DNA of 27,687 nucleotides from JBOGHU01 sp050742255 (GTDB taxonomy: Bacteria; Actinomycetota; Acidimicrobiia; Acidimicrobiales; CADCSY01), in NCBI GenBank assembly GCA_050742255.1, contig JBOGHU010000107.1, forward strand, positions 1 to 27,687. Reading direction: 5' to 3'. The notes beneath the pieces were generated by a model. That model was not told where the DNA came from and did no database searches. It was given only the letters and a program-made list of their open reading frames with translations. Positions 14,652 to 21,784 of this stretch are shown piece by piece. Position numbers and translations under genes: made by a program. Position 1 is the stretch's first letter; every line of letters begins with the position of its first letter.

Positions 14652-15350
14652 ATGGACCGTCAGCGACGCGTACCGGAGGGGGACCTGCGGCGCTGGAGCT
14701 CCTCACTGGCCGGGATCGCCCGCACCGGGCTGAGCTTCACCGACAACCTCTACGAGCGGGAGCGCTTCGAGGAGGTCATGAAGGTCGCCGCCGACATCGC
14801 CGCCGCCATCGCCGGCGATGCCGCTGCGGACCCACCCGTCGAGGAGTGGCTGCCCGGGCCGGGGCGGGGGGTGGCCGGATACGTCACCCCCAAGGTGGCC
14901 GTGGGCGCCGTGGTCGGCAACGACGCCGGCGAGATCCTGCTGGTGAAGCGGGCGGACTCGGGGCTGTGGCTGTACCCCACCGGCTGGGCCGACGTCGGGT
15001 ACTCCCCCGCCGAGGTGGCGGTGAAGGAGGTGGTCGAGGAGACGGGGATCGTGTGCCGGCCCGAGCGGCTCCTGGCCGTGCTCGACGGGCTGCGCCTGGG
15101 CTTCACCCGGATCCCCCTCTACTCCCTCGTGTTCGGGTGCTGGGCGGTCGGCGGCGAGCTGGCGTGCCACCCCCTGGAGTGCGAGGAGGTGGGGTGGTTC
15201 CCCGAGGGCGCCCTGCCGTCCCCCCTGGCCGGTGGCGAGCGGTGGGCGGGGCCGGCGTTCGCCGCCATCCGCGGCGAGCCGGTCGAGGTCCTCTTCGACG
15301 CCCCCCGGTCCCCTCCCTGGCGCAGCTTCCCGTCGGGGGCGGTTCGGTAG
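14652..15350 (+). CDS. NUDIX hydrolase with N-terminal extension
   Basis: Predicted nucleoside-diphosphate-linked substrate hydrolase in the cytoplasm. The 232-aa protein has an N-terminal helical region (about residues 10-60, RWSSSLAGIARTGLSFTDN and YERERFEEVMKVAADIAA) typical of NUDIX proteins with the NUDIX_N_2 type extension. The NUDIX domain proper spans about 80-200 and begins PKVAVGAVVGNDAGEILLVKR. Its box reads GWADVGYSPAEVAVKEVVEE followed by TGI. The core VVEE is intact, but the first Glu of the GX5E pattern is Tyr and the usual Arg of REUXEE is Lys. Related proteins act on ADP-ribose, CDP-alcohols or similar compounds; the substrate here cannot be named. Its TAG stop is the first half of the pknB -10 box. 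Confidence 0.85.
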   Translation: MDRQRRVPEGDLRRWSSSLAGIARTGLSFTDNLYERERFEEVMKVAADIAAAIAGDAAADPPVEEWLPGPGRGVAGYVTPKVAVGAVVGNDAGEILLVKRADSGLWLYPTGWADVGYSPAEVAVKEVVEETGIVCRPERLLAVLDGLRLGFTRIPLYSLVFGCWAVGGELACHPLECEEVGWFPEGALPSPLAGGERWAGPAFAAIRGEPVEVLFDAPRSPPWRSFPSGAVR

Positions 15351-15353
15351 TCT
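15348..15353 (+). promoter_or_regulatory. -10 box (TAGTCT) of pknB overlapping the NUDIX stop codon
   Basis: TAGTCT starts on the TAG stop of the NUDIX gene and ends 9 nt before the pknB ATG. No Shine-Dalgarno lies between. Confidence 0.45.
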
Positions 15354-15362
15354 GTCGGTTCC

Positions 15363-17162
15363 ATGGCGAAACCGGGCCCGCAGGTCTTCAAGGGCCGCTA
15401 CGAGCTGCAGAGCAAGATCGCCCGCGGGGGCATGGCGACGGTGTTCCTCGCCCGCGACGCCCTCCTCGACCGCCCGGTGGCCCTGAAGGTCCTCTCCCCC
15501 GAGCTGGCCAACGACCCGTCCTTCGTCCAGCGCTTCCGCCGTGAGGCCCAAGCCGCCGCCAACCTGGCCCACCCCAACGTGGTCTCGGTCTACGACTGGG
15601 GGGAGGAGGGCGGCACCTACTTCATCGTCATGGAGTACGTCCAGGGTCGCAGCCTGGCCCAGGTCCTGGCCACCGACGGCCCCCTGCACCCGGCCCGGGC
15701 GGCGGAGGTCGCCACCGACATCGCCGCCGCGCTGGGGTTCGCCCACCGCAACGGGGTGATCCACCGGGACGTGAAGCCGGGCAACGTCATCATCTCCCCC
15801 GACGGCCATGTCAAGGTGACCGACTTCGGCATCGCCCGGGCGGTGTCGACCCAGGAGAACCTGACCCAGACCGGGACGGTCATGGGCACCGCCACCTACT
15901 TCTCGCCCGAACAGGCCAAGGGAGACCCCATAGACCCCCGGAGCGACATCTACTCCCTGGGCGTGGTGCTGTACGAGATGGTCGCGGGTCGGCCCCCCTT
16001 CGTGGGCGACAACCCCGTCTCGGTGGCCTACAAGCACGTCCAGGAGGTCCCCGAGCCACCACGAAGCCACAACCCCGACGTCCCCACCGCCCTGGAGGCG
16101 GTGGTGCTGACGGCCATGGCCAAGGGCCCGGTGGACCGCTACGTCAGCGCCGAGGAGCTGCGGGCCGACCTGCGCCGCTTCCGCGACGGCCATCCCGTGG
16201 TCGCTGCCGCCGAGCTGACGTCACCGACGGCGGCCGGCGCCACCCGGGCGGCGAGGGCGGTCGACGCCGGCGCCACCCAGGCCGTGCCGGCGGCGGAGGG
16301 GACCACGACGCTCGACCGAGACCAGCTGGACGAGGCCTACCCTACGGGCCCGCCCCGGTCCCGGCGCAGCAGCGCCTTCCTCGTGGTGCTGGTGGTGCTG
16401 CTCCTCGTCCTGGCCGGCCTGCTGTTCCTCCTGGCCCGCAACCTGGGGCTGGGCTCCACCCCGGTGGTGGAGGTGCCGGCGGTGGTGAACCTCCCCGAGG
16501 CCCGGGCCCGTCAGATGATCGAGGCTGCCGGGTTGGAGGTCCAGGTCGATCCGCAGGAGAACGACGACGTCCCCGAGGGGCAGGTCATCGCCCAGGACCC
16601 CGAGGCGGGAGCCAGCGTCGAGGAGGGCTCGACGGTCGTGATCACCGTCAGCTCGGGGCCGAGGCCCGTCGAGGTCCCCGCCCTCATCGGCCTCTCCGAG
16701 CAGGAGGCCCGGGCACGGCTCGAGGAGCGGCAGCTGGTGGCCGACGTCCGTCAGGAGCCGAGCGACACCGCCCCCGAGGGGCAGGTCATCGACCAGGACC
16801 CCGACCCCGGCGAGGAGGCGAGGGTCGGCGACTCGGTGGTCGTGGTTGTATCGGGCGGCGCCCCCAGCCAGCGGGTGCCCTCGGTGACGGGACTGTCGGC
16901 CAACCAGGCCGCCGCCGCCCTGGGTGAGGCCGGCTTCGGCGTGGACACCCGGGAGGAGCCCAGCGAGACCGTGCCCGCCGGCCTGGTCATCCGCAGCGAG
17001 CCCCCGGCGGGGACCGAGATGCCCAAGGGCTCCCGGGTGGTCATCGTGGTCTCGACGGGTGCGCCCACCACCACGACCACCACCACGACGACCACCACCA
17101 CCACCGTGCTGCCGACCACCTCCACCTCGATCCCGGGGGGCACGACCTCGACGACGGCGTAG
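15363..17162 (+). CDS. pknB: PASTA-domain Ser/Thr protein kinase
   Basis: Transmembrane Hanks-type kinase that senses peptidoglycan fragments and controls growth and division. The kinase domain (residues 1-270) has the Gly loop IARGGMATVF, VALK with K42, HRDVKPGN with catalytic D136, DFG at D154, and an activation loop with several Thr (ENLTQTGTVMGTATYFSPEQA). An Ala/Thr-rich juxtamembrane segment follows, then one membrane helix (about 336-358). Three extracellular PASTA domains begin near 365, 434 and 503, and a Thr-rich tail encoded by ACC/ACG repeats closes the protein. Total is 599 aa; mycobacterial PknB has four PASTA repeats. It converges on trpG with crgA beyond, the same neighbourhood as in Mycobacterium, but the pknA, pbpA, rodA and pstP genes usually beside it are absent here. 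Confidence 0.94.
   Translation: MAKPGPQVFKGRYELQSKIARGGMATVFLARDALLDRPVALKVLSPELANDPSFVQRFRREAQAAANLAHPNVVSVYDWGEEGGTYFIVMEYVQGRSLAQVLATDGPLHPARAAEVATDIAAALGFAHRNGVIHRDVKPGNVIISPDGHVKVTDFGIARAVSTQENLTQTGTVMGTATYFSPEQAKGDPIDPRSDIYSLGVVLYEMVAGRPPFVGDNPVSVAYKHVQEVPEPPRSHNPDVPTALEAVVLTAMAKGPVDRYVSAEELRADLRRFRDGHPVVAAAELTSPTAAGATRAARAVDAGATQAVPAAEGTTTLDRDQLDEAYPTGPPRSRRSSAFLVVLVVLLLVLAGLLFLLARNLGLGSTPVVEVPAVVNLPEARARQMIEAAGLEVQVDPQENDDVPEGQVIAQDPEAGASVEEGSTVVITVSSGPRPVEVPALIGLSEQEARARLEERQLVADVRQEPSDTAPEGQVIDQDPDPGEEARVGDSVVVVVSGGAPSQRVPSVTGLSANQAAAALGEAGFGVDTREEPSETVPAGLVIRSEPPAGTEMPKGSRVVIVVSTGAPTTTTTTTTTTTTTVLPTTSTSIPGGTTSTTA
17066..17106 (+). repeat. ACC/ACG trinucleotide tract encoding poly-Thr
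   Basis: Near-perfect run of ACC and ACG codons encoding 12 consecutive Thr in the extracellular tail of the PASTA kinase. Such tracts can vary by slippage, but always in steps of one codon. Thr-rich linkers are common mannosylation targets in Actinobacteria (inference). Confidence 0.8.
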
Positions 17163-17172
17163 GGCCGGGGGG

Positions 17173-17760
<588 letters not shown>

Positions 17761-17767
17761 CGTGAGG

Positions 17768-17773
17768 AGGCTA
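17768..17773 (-). promoter_or_regulatory. -10 box (TAGCCT, minus strand) of trpG
   Basis: TAGCCT, 7 nt, then GTG at 17760. It is divergent from the crgA -10 box with 28 bp between the two hexamers. Confidence 0.5.
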
Positions 17774-17801
17774 CTGGCGGGACGGGCGGGGCGATCGCCT
17801 C

Positions 17802-17807
17802 TATCCT
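17802..17807 (+). promoter_or_regulatory. -10 box (TATCCT) of crgA
   Basis: TATCCT, 8 nt, then the GTG start at 17816. It is identical to the obgE hexamer. Confidence 0.5.
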
Positions 17808-17815
17808 GGCCGCCC

Positions 17816-18115
17816 GTGGCCAACCGCAGGGTCAGGCGTGGTCAGGTGGGGAGGGGGCGGACCACCCCCAGGGGCACCCCGCCCCGAGAGCGCACCGCCT
17901 CCGCCTCGGCGCGGTACACCCCCCCGATCCCACGGGAGGCCAAGGTCAGCCCCCGGTGGGTCCCGGTCCTCATGTTCGTCCTGCTGCTGGGCGGCGCCGG
18001 GCTGATCATCCTCAACTACCTCAACCTGCTCCCCGGCGACGCCGACAACACGTACCTGCTCGTGGGCCTGGCCCTCATCACCGGCGGGTTCATCACCGCC
18101 ACCCAGTACCACTGA
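17816..18115 (+). CDS. crgA: Cell division protein CrgA
   Basis: Small actinobacterial division protein that binds FtsZ and septal proteins at the membrane. From the GTG at 17816 it is 99 aa: a basic, Arg/Thr-rich cytoplasmic N-terminus (1-45) and two membrane helices (about 49-70 and 79-96) joined by a short NLLPGDADNTY loop. It ends ALITGGFITATQYH, which resembles the ITGLLLTMRWH ending of mycobacterial CrgA. The start is preferred over an upstream in-frame ATG because of the -10 box 8 nt before it. Divergent from trpG and near pknB, which matches the CrgA neighbourhood in Mycobacterium. CrgA is known as a PknA/PknB substrate there; whether that holds here is inference. Confidence 0.88.
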   Translation: MANRRVRRGQVGRGRTTPRGTPPRERTASASARYTPPIPREAKVSPRWVPVLMFVLLLGGAGLIILNYLNLLPGDADNTYLLVGLALITGGFITATQYH

Positions 18116-18155
18116 CGGACCAGATGGGCCGGTGCCGGCTGGCCCCGCTGGTCCG
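18116..18155. terminator. Bidirectional hairpin between convergent crgA and the zinc-ribbon gene
   Basis: A perfect 8-bp inverted repeat, CGGACCAG (18116-18123) and CTGGTCCG (18148-18155), encloses a second stem GGGCC (18126-18130) and GGCCC (18141-18145). It starts on the base after the crgA stop and ends 7 bp before the stop of the minus-strand gene. It has no U-tract, as is common in high-GC Actinobacteria. Confidence 0.6.
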
Positions 18156-18162
18156 TGGGGCC

Positions 18163-18417
18163 CTACTCGGGGGAGGTCACCAGCTCCATCTCGTCCAGGC
18201 AGTGGCGGGGCGGGTCGGGCATCTCGGTGTCGGCCCGCTCGACGCGCAGCTCCATCCCGCACTGCCCGCAGCGGTAGCGGAGGCGGACCTTGCGGACCTC
18301 GCCCGGCGGCGGGGGGGCGGGCAGGGGGCGGGCGAGCCCACGGAGGACGGCGAACCCGGCCCGGAGGATCAGGTAGGCCACCGCGGCGGCGAGCAGGACG
18401 TTGGCGACTGTTCCCAT
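18163..18417 (-). CDS. Membrane-anchored zinc-ribbon-like protein (unknown function)
   Basis: An 84-residue protein with one N-terminal membrane helix (about 4-27, NVLLAAAVAYLILRAGFAVL), a Pro-rich linker (LPAPPPPGE), and a small Cys domain: YRCGQCGMEL (C50, C53) and PPRHC (H72, C73). The ligand set C-x2-C with H-C suggests a zinc ribbon facing the cytoplasm. It resembles FmdB-type ribbons in the first half only; I do not assign a family. The ATG at 18417 has GGGGAGG 9 nt upstream and a TAGGCT box (18442-18437) before that, so this gene has a real leader. A longer frame to 18504 would add Pro-rich residues without a start signal. It converges on crgA. Confidence 0.7.
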   Translation of the reverse strand: MGTVANVLLAAAVAYLILRAGFAVLRGLARPLPAPPPPGEVRKVRLRYRCGQCGMELRVERADTEMPDPPRHCLDEMELVTSPE

Positions 18418-18436
18418 GGGAGCTGGCCTCCCCGTC

Positions 18437-18442
18437 AGCCTA
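18437..18442 (-). promoter_or_regulatory. -10 box (TAGGCT, minus strand) of the zinc-ribbon gene
   Basis: TAGGCT lies 19 nt before the ATG, leaving room for a short leader with a Shine-Dalgarno. Confidence 0.4.
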
Positions 18443-18466
18443 CTTGGGGGCGGCGGACCGGGGTGC

Positions 18467-19654
18467 TCATGCCACCCTCTCGATGACGGTGGCGGTGGCC
18501 ACACCGTCGCCGCCGGTCACCTGCAGGCCGTAGCGGCCGCGGCTGCGCTCCAGCTCGTTGACGAGCGTGGTCAGCAGCCGGGTGCCGGCGCAGCCGAGGG
18601 GGTTGCCCAGGGCGATGGCCCCGCCACACACGTTGACCCGGTCCAGGTCGGCACCGTGCTGGCGCGCCCACGCCAGCACGGCCGACGCCGACGCCTCGTT
18701 GACCTCGACGCGGTCGATGTCATCGATCCCCAGCCGGGCCCGGTCCAGCACCAGGGCGGTGGCGGGGATGGTGGCGGTGAGCATGGCGCGGGGATCCGCC
18801 CCCGCCACCGCGAAGGCCCGGAACCGGGCCCGCGGGGCGAGAGAGAGCTGCTCGGCCCGTCGCTGGCTCATGACCAGCACCGCGGCGGCGCCGTCGGCGG
18901 AAGGGGCCGTGTTCCCGGCGGTGGTGGTCCCGCCCGGGGTGAACGAGGGCTTCAGCGCCGCCAGGGTCTCCGTCGTGGTCTCGGCACGGATGGGCTCGTC
19001 GCGCCTGGCGACCGTGTCGAGGGCGACGGCCCGGCCGCGCTCCCGGTCCCAGCGCCGGGCCGCCACCGGGACGACCTCGTGCCGGAACCACCCGGCCTCG
19101 GTCGCTCGCCATGCCCGGCGCTGGCTGGCAGCGGCCAGGCGGTCCAGGTCGTCCCGCCCGAGCCCAAAGGCCTCGGCAACGAGCTCGGCGGCCACCCCGG
19201 GAGGGACCAGGCCGCCGCGCCCGGCGTAGCGGTCGATGACCCCGGGACCGAAGGTGGTGGTTCCGGGTAGGACCGAGGAGCCGGGGGGCGTGGTGCTCAT
19301 GACCTCCACGCCGGCGGCGACGGCGACCTGGTAGGCGCCCGCCACCACGCCCTGGGCGGCGATGTGGACGGCCTGCTGGGACGACCCGCAACGGCGGTCC
19401 ACGGTGGTGGCGGGCACCGACTCGGGCCAGCCCGCGGCCAGCACCGCGCTGCGGCCCAGGTTCAGGCCCTGGTCCCCCACCTGGGTGGCGCAGCCCATGA
19501 TGACGTCCTCGACCTCGACGGGATCGAGGTGGTTGCGCTCGGCCAGGGCCACCAGCACGGTGGCGGCCAGGTCGGCGGGGTGCCAGCCCGACAGCTGGCC
19601 GTTGCGGGCCCCCAGCGCGGTACGGGCGGCGTCGACGACGACCGCGACCGTCAC
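18467..19654 (-). CDS. Thiolase-fold protein with altered catalytic residues
   Basis: Thiolase superfamily member of normal length (395 aa). The nucleophile is present as C89 in VDRRCGSSQQAVH, exactly the position in classical thiolases, and the VNEASASAVLAW block keeps the conserved Asn. The His of the GHPxG motif is Asn instead (GGAIALGNPLG, N351). The second catalytic Cys near the C-terminus, normally in a C-x-GGG segment after RYGL, is missing: the sequence reads RYGLQVTGGDGVAT with Thr at that place and one residue fewer. The protein may bind or acylate from CoA thioesters without normal condensation, or may be inactive. The GTG start has a weak GAGGG upstream. It does not sit with other beta-oxidation genes. 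Annotation pipelines would call it acetyl-CoA C-acyltransferase. Confidence 0.85.
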   Translation of the reverse strand: MTVAVVVDAARTALGARNGQLSGWHPADLAATVLVALAERNHLDPVEVEDVIMGCATQVGDQGLNLGRSAVLAAGWPESVPATTVDRRCGSSQQAVHIAAQGVVAGAYQVAVAAGVEVMSTTPPGSSVLPGTTTFGPGVIDRYAGRGGLVPPGVAAELVAEAFGLGRDDLDRLAAASQRRAWRATEAGWFRHEVVPVAARRWDRERGRAVALDTVARRDEPIRAETTTETLAALKPSFTPGGTTTAGNTAPSADGAAAVLVMSQRRAEQLSLAPRARFRAFAVAGADPRAMLTATIPATALVLDRARLGIDDIDRVEVNEASASAVLAWARQHGADLDRVNVCGGAIALGNPLGCAGTRLLTTLVNELERSRGRYGLQVTGGDGVATATVIERVA

Positions 19655-20137
19655 CGGCCCTCACGTGCCGAAGGCCGGACGCGGGCCGGCCCCGAGTAGC
19701 CGGTTGGCCGAAGCCTCCCGTGCTTCTCGGGGCCAGTGCCCTCGGACCAGCACCGCCGAGCCGAGTCGCCCCGGAGGGCACCCCGGCCGGCTGCATGCCG
19801 ACCCTGACCTGACTGCCCGATCGGCTGCCATCCGGGACCGGCATCGGAGCGACCCGAAGGCCCCTCCCAGTCGGTCCCAGCGGTGCGGCCGGCTCGGACG
19901 GTCAAGCTACGGACGACTCTGCACCCCCGGCGAGGGCGGGTCAAGGGCAATCTCGAAGATCCTCAGGTCGTCCCCAGAACTTCTCCGGTCATCCCCAGGT
20001 CATCCCCGCTTGCCGCACGGTCCACCCACAGCGCCAGGTGCGCGGCCTCGCCCTCTGGCCATCCCCCACCACCTTGGTTACGCTGGCCCGGCGTTCAGCG
20101 GCGTCACCGTTCTTCACCCCCGGGGGGAGTCACGCGC
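19655..20137 (+). other. Intergenic region before the FtsH-like gene, with phased GGTCRTCCCC repeats
   Basis: This 483-bp stretch lies between divergent genes. I see no convincing coding sequence; the open frame running in from 19883 reads as Pro/Arg/Ser-rich noise up to 20137. It holds three direct copies of GGTCRTCCCC at 19966-19975, 19987-19996 and 19998-20007, spaced 21 and 11 bp apart and so on one DNA face. A TACGCT -10 box follows at 20079-20084. Confidence 0.55.
20079..20084 (+). promoter_or_regulatory. -10 box (TACGCT) upstream of the FtsH-like gene
   Basis: TACGCT lies 53 nt before the ATG at 20138, giving a leader of about 47 nt that contains the Shine-Dalgarno GGGGGGAG. The GGTCRTCCCC repeats end about 70 bp upstream of it. 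Confidence 0.45.
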
Positions 20138-21754
20138 ATGGGATCCATCGACATCCTCAGCCGCCCCGAGGTCATCCTGTCGGCGGTCGTGATCGTGGGG
20201 GGCACGCTCCTCGCCCTGCGGCTGACCAACCCCCTTCGCCACCGTGACCGATCACCTGGCCGCCCGGAGGAGCGGGGTGGGTCGGTGGCCCAGGTCTACG
20301 GCGCCAGGTCCCATCCCTCCGACTCCCGTCGGAAGGGCCGGCGGTCCCCGGTCCCCGCCCGAGGCTCGGGTCCGCCGCCCAGGGTCACGTCCGACCACCC
20401 CAGCGTGACCTTCGCCGACGTGGCCGGCCTCGACAACGCCGTCGCCGAGCTGCGGGAGGTGGCCGACTACCTCATGGACCCGGGCCGCTACCAGGCCCTG
20501 GGCGCCGACCTGCCCCGCGGGATCCTGCTCCACGGCCTGCCCGGCTGCGGCAAGACGCTTCTGGCCCGGGCCCTGGCCGGGGAGACCGGCGTGCCCTTCT
20601 ACTTCGTCTCCGCGGCCAGCTTCGTCGAGAAGTTCGTGGGGCTGGGGGCGGCGCGGGTGCGGGAGCTGTTCGAGGAGGCCAAGCACACCACCCCCTCCAT
20701 CGTCTTCATCGACGAGCTCGACGCCATCGGCCGGCACCGGAACGCCACCGCGTCGGGTGACCGGGAGTTCGACCACACCCTGAACCAGCTCCTGGTCGAG
20801 CTGGACGGCTTCGAGGGGGTGTCAGGGGTCCTCATCCTCGGGGCGACCAACCGCCCCGAGCTCATCGACCCGGCCCTGCTGCGGCCCGGCCGCTTCGACC
20901 GCCAGATCCAGATCGACCGCCCCGACCGGGAGGGTCGGGAGCAGATCCTGCGGTTGTACGCCTCCCGGCGGCCCTTCTCCTCTCGTGTCGACTGGGCCGA
21001 GGTGTCCGCCAGCACCGCCGGCCTGAACGCCGCCGAGCTGGCCAACATCATCAACGAGGCGGCGCTCCTGGCCGCCCGCCGCCACCGGTCGCGGGTGGCT
21101 CCCGAGGACGCGGAGGAGGCGGTCTCACGCATGCTGGCCGGGACCCGCAGCTCCCGGCTGATGATGGAGGAGGAGCGGCGGCTGGTGGCGGTCCACGAGG
21201 CCGGCCACGGGCTGCTCTCCCTTCTCCTGCGGGGCGTGAAGCCGCCGGCCCGGATCTCGATCGTCGGACGCTCCGGTTCCTTCGCCCGCTCGGCGTGGTC
21301 CTCCGACGACGACCGGGCCGTGCTCACCAAACGGGAGCTCATCGCCCAGCTCATCGTGCTGCTCGGCGGCCGGGCAGCCGAGCTGAACGCGTTCGGCGAG
21401 CCCAGCAGCCGGGCCGAGGACGACCTGGCTCACGCCGCCGCCCTGACCCGTCGCATGGTGGAGCGCTGGGCCATGACCGGCCGCTTCGAGCTGGCCGGGG
21501 GCAAGGAGGACGCCGTCAGCCACCGCTTCGAGGGCAGCGCCGGGGGCCAGGAGGTCCGGGAGTTCGTGCGGCGGGCCGAGCAGTCGGCCCGTGCCATCCT
21601 GCGTGACAACGCCGAGCATCTGCGCATGATCGCCGATGCCCTGGTCCAGCGGGAGACCCTGACGGCGGTGCAGATGGCCGAGATGACCGGGCTGTGGGCG
21701 TGGCGGGGCGGGTCCCCAGACCAGGCCACCACCCGCCACGCCGAGGCCACGTAG
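20138..21754 (+). CDS. FtsH-like AAA+ zinc metalloprotease with shortened N-terminus
   Basis: Membrane-bound ATP-dependent protease that unfolds and degrades membrane and cytosolic proteins. From ATG 20138 (Shine-Dalgarno GGGGGGAG) it is 538 aa. There is one membrane helix (about residues 11-30), then a basic linker, then the AAA module: Walker A GLPGCGKT (K139), pore segment FVEKFVGLGAARVREL, Walker B IVFIDELDAIG and the second region of homology LLRPGRFDRQI. The protease domain has HEAGH (H353, E354, H357) and D429 in SSRAEDDLAHA as third zinc ligand. Canonical FtsH has two helices with an extracytoplasmic domain between; both that domain and one helix are missing here. It is therefore probably a paralogue beside a standard FtsH, so I give no symbol. 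It converges on the sugar dehydrogenase gene. Confidence 0.88.
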   Translation: MGSIDILSRPEVILSAVVIVGGTLLALRLTNPLRHRDRSPGRPEERGGSVAQVYGARSHPSDSRRKGRRSPVPARGSGPPPRVTSDHPSVTFADVAGLDNAVAELREVADYLMDPGRYQALGADLPRGILLHGLPGCGKTLLARALAGETGVPFYFVSAASFVEKFVGLGAARVRELFEEAKHTTPSIVFIDELDAIGRHRNATASGDREFDHTLNQLLVELDGFEGVSGVLILGATNRPELIDPALLRPGRFDRQIQIDRPDREGREQILRLYASRRPFSSRVDWAEVSASTAGLNAAELANIINEAALLAARRHRSRVAPEDAEEAVSRMLAGTRSSRLMMEEERRLVAVHEAGHGLLSLLLRGVKPPARISIVGRSGSFARSAWSSDDDRAVLTKRELIAQLIVLLGGRAAELNAFGEPSSRAEDDLAHAAALTRRMVERWAMTGRFELAGGKEDAVSHRFEGSAGGQEVREFVRRAEQSARAILRDNAEHLRMIADALVQRETLTAVQMAEMTGLWAWRGGSPDQATTRHAEAT

Positions 21755-21764
21755 CCCTTCAGGC

Positions 21765-21783
21765 GGGCCCCTCAGGTGGGCCC
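21765..21783. terminator. GGGCCC hairpin between convergent FtsH-like and sugar dehydrogenase genes
   Basis: GGGCCC-CTCAGGT-GGGCCC makes a 6-bp stem with a 7-nt loop in the 30 bp between two convergent stop codons. The same bases are also a direct repeat of GGGCCCCTCAGGTG (21765 and 21778). Confidence 0.45.
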
Positions 21784-21784
21784 C

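Noticed and set aside
14431..14706. Minus-strand open frames opposite the glnD-NUDIX gap
   Set aside because: Low-complexity Pro/Gly/Arg translations with no -10 box at the expected distance and no recognisable motif.
17761..17823. 21-residue N-terminal extension of trpG
   Set aside because: It would overlap the crgA start. The GTG at 17760 directly precedes the conserved KVLVIDNYDSF and has a -10 box 7 nt upstream.
19883..20137. 85-residue N-terminal extension of the FtsH-like protein
   Set aside because: The extension is Pro/Arg/Ser-rich, spans the putative promoter and the phased repeats, and a good Shine-Dalgarno points to the ATG at 20138.
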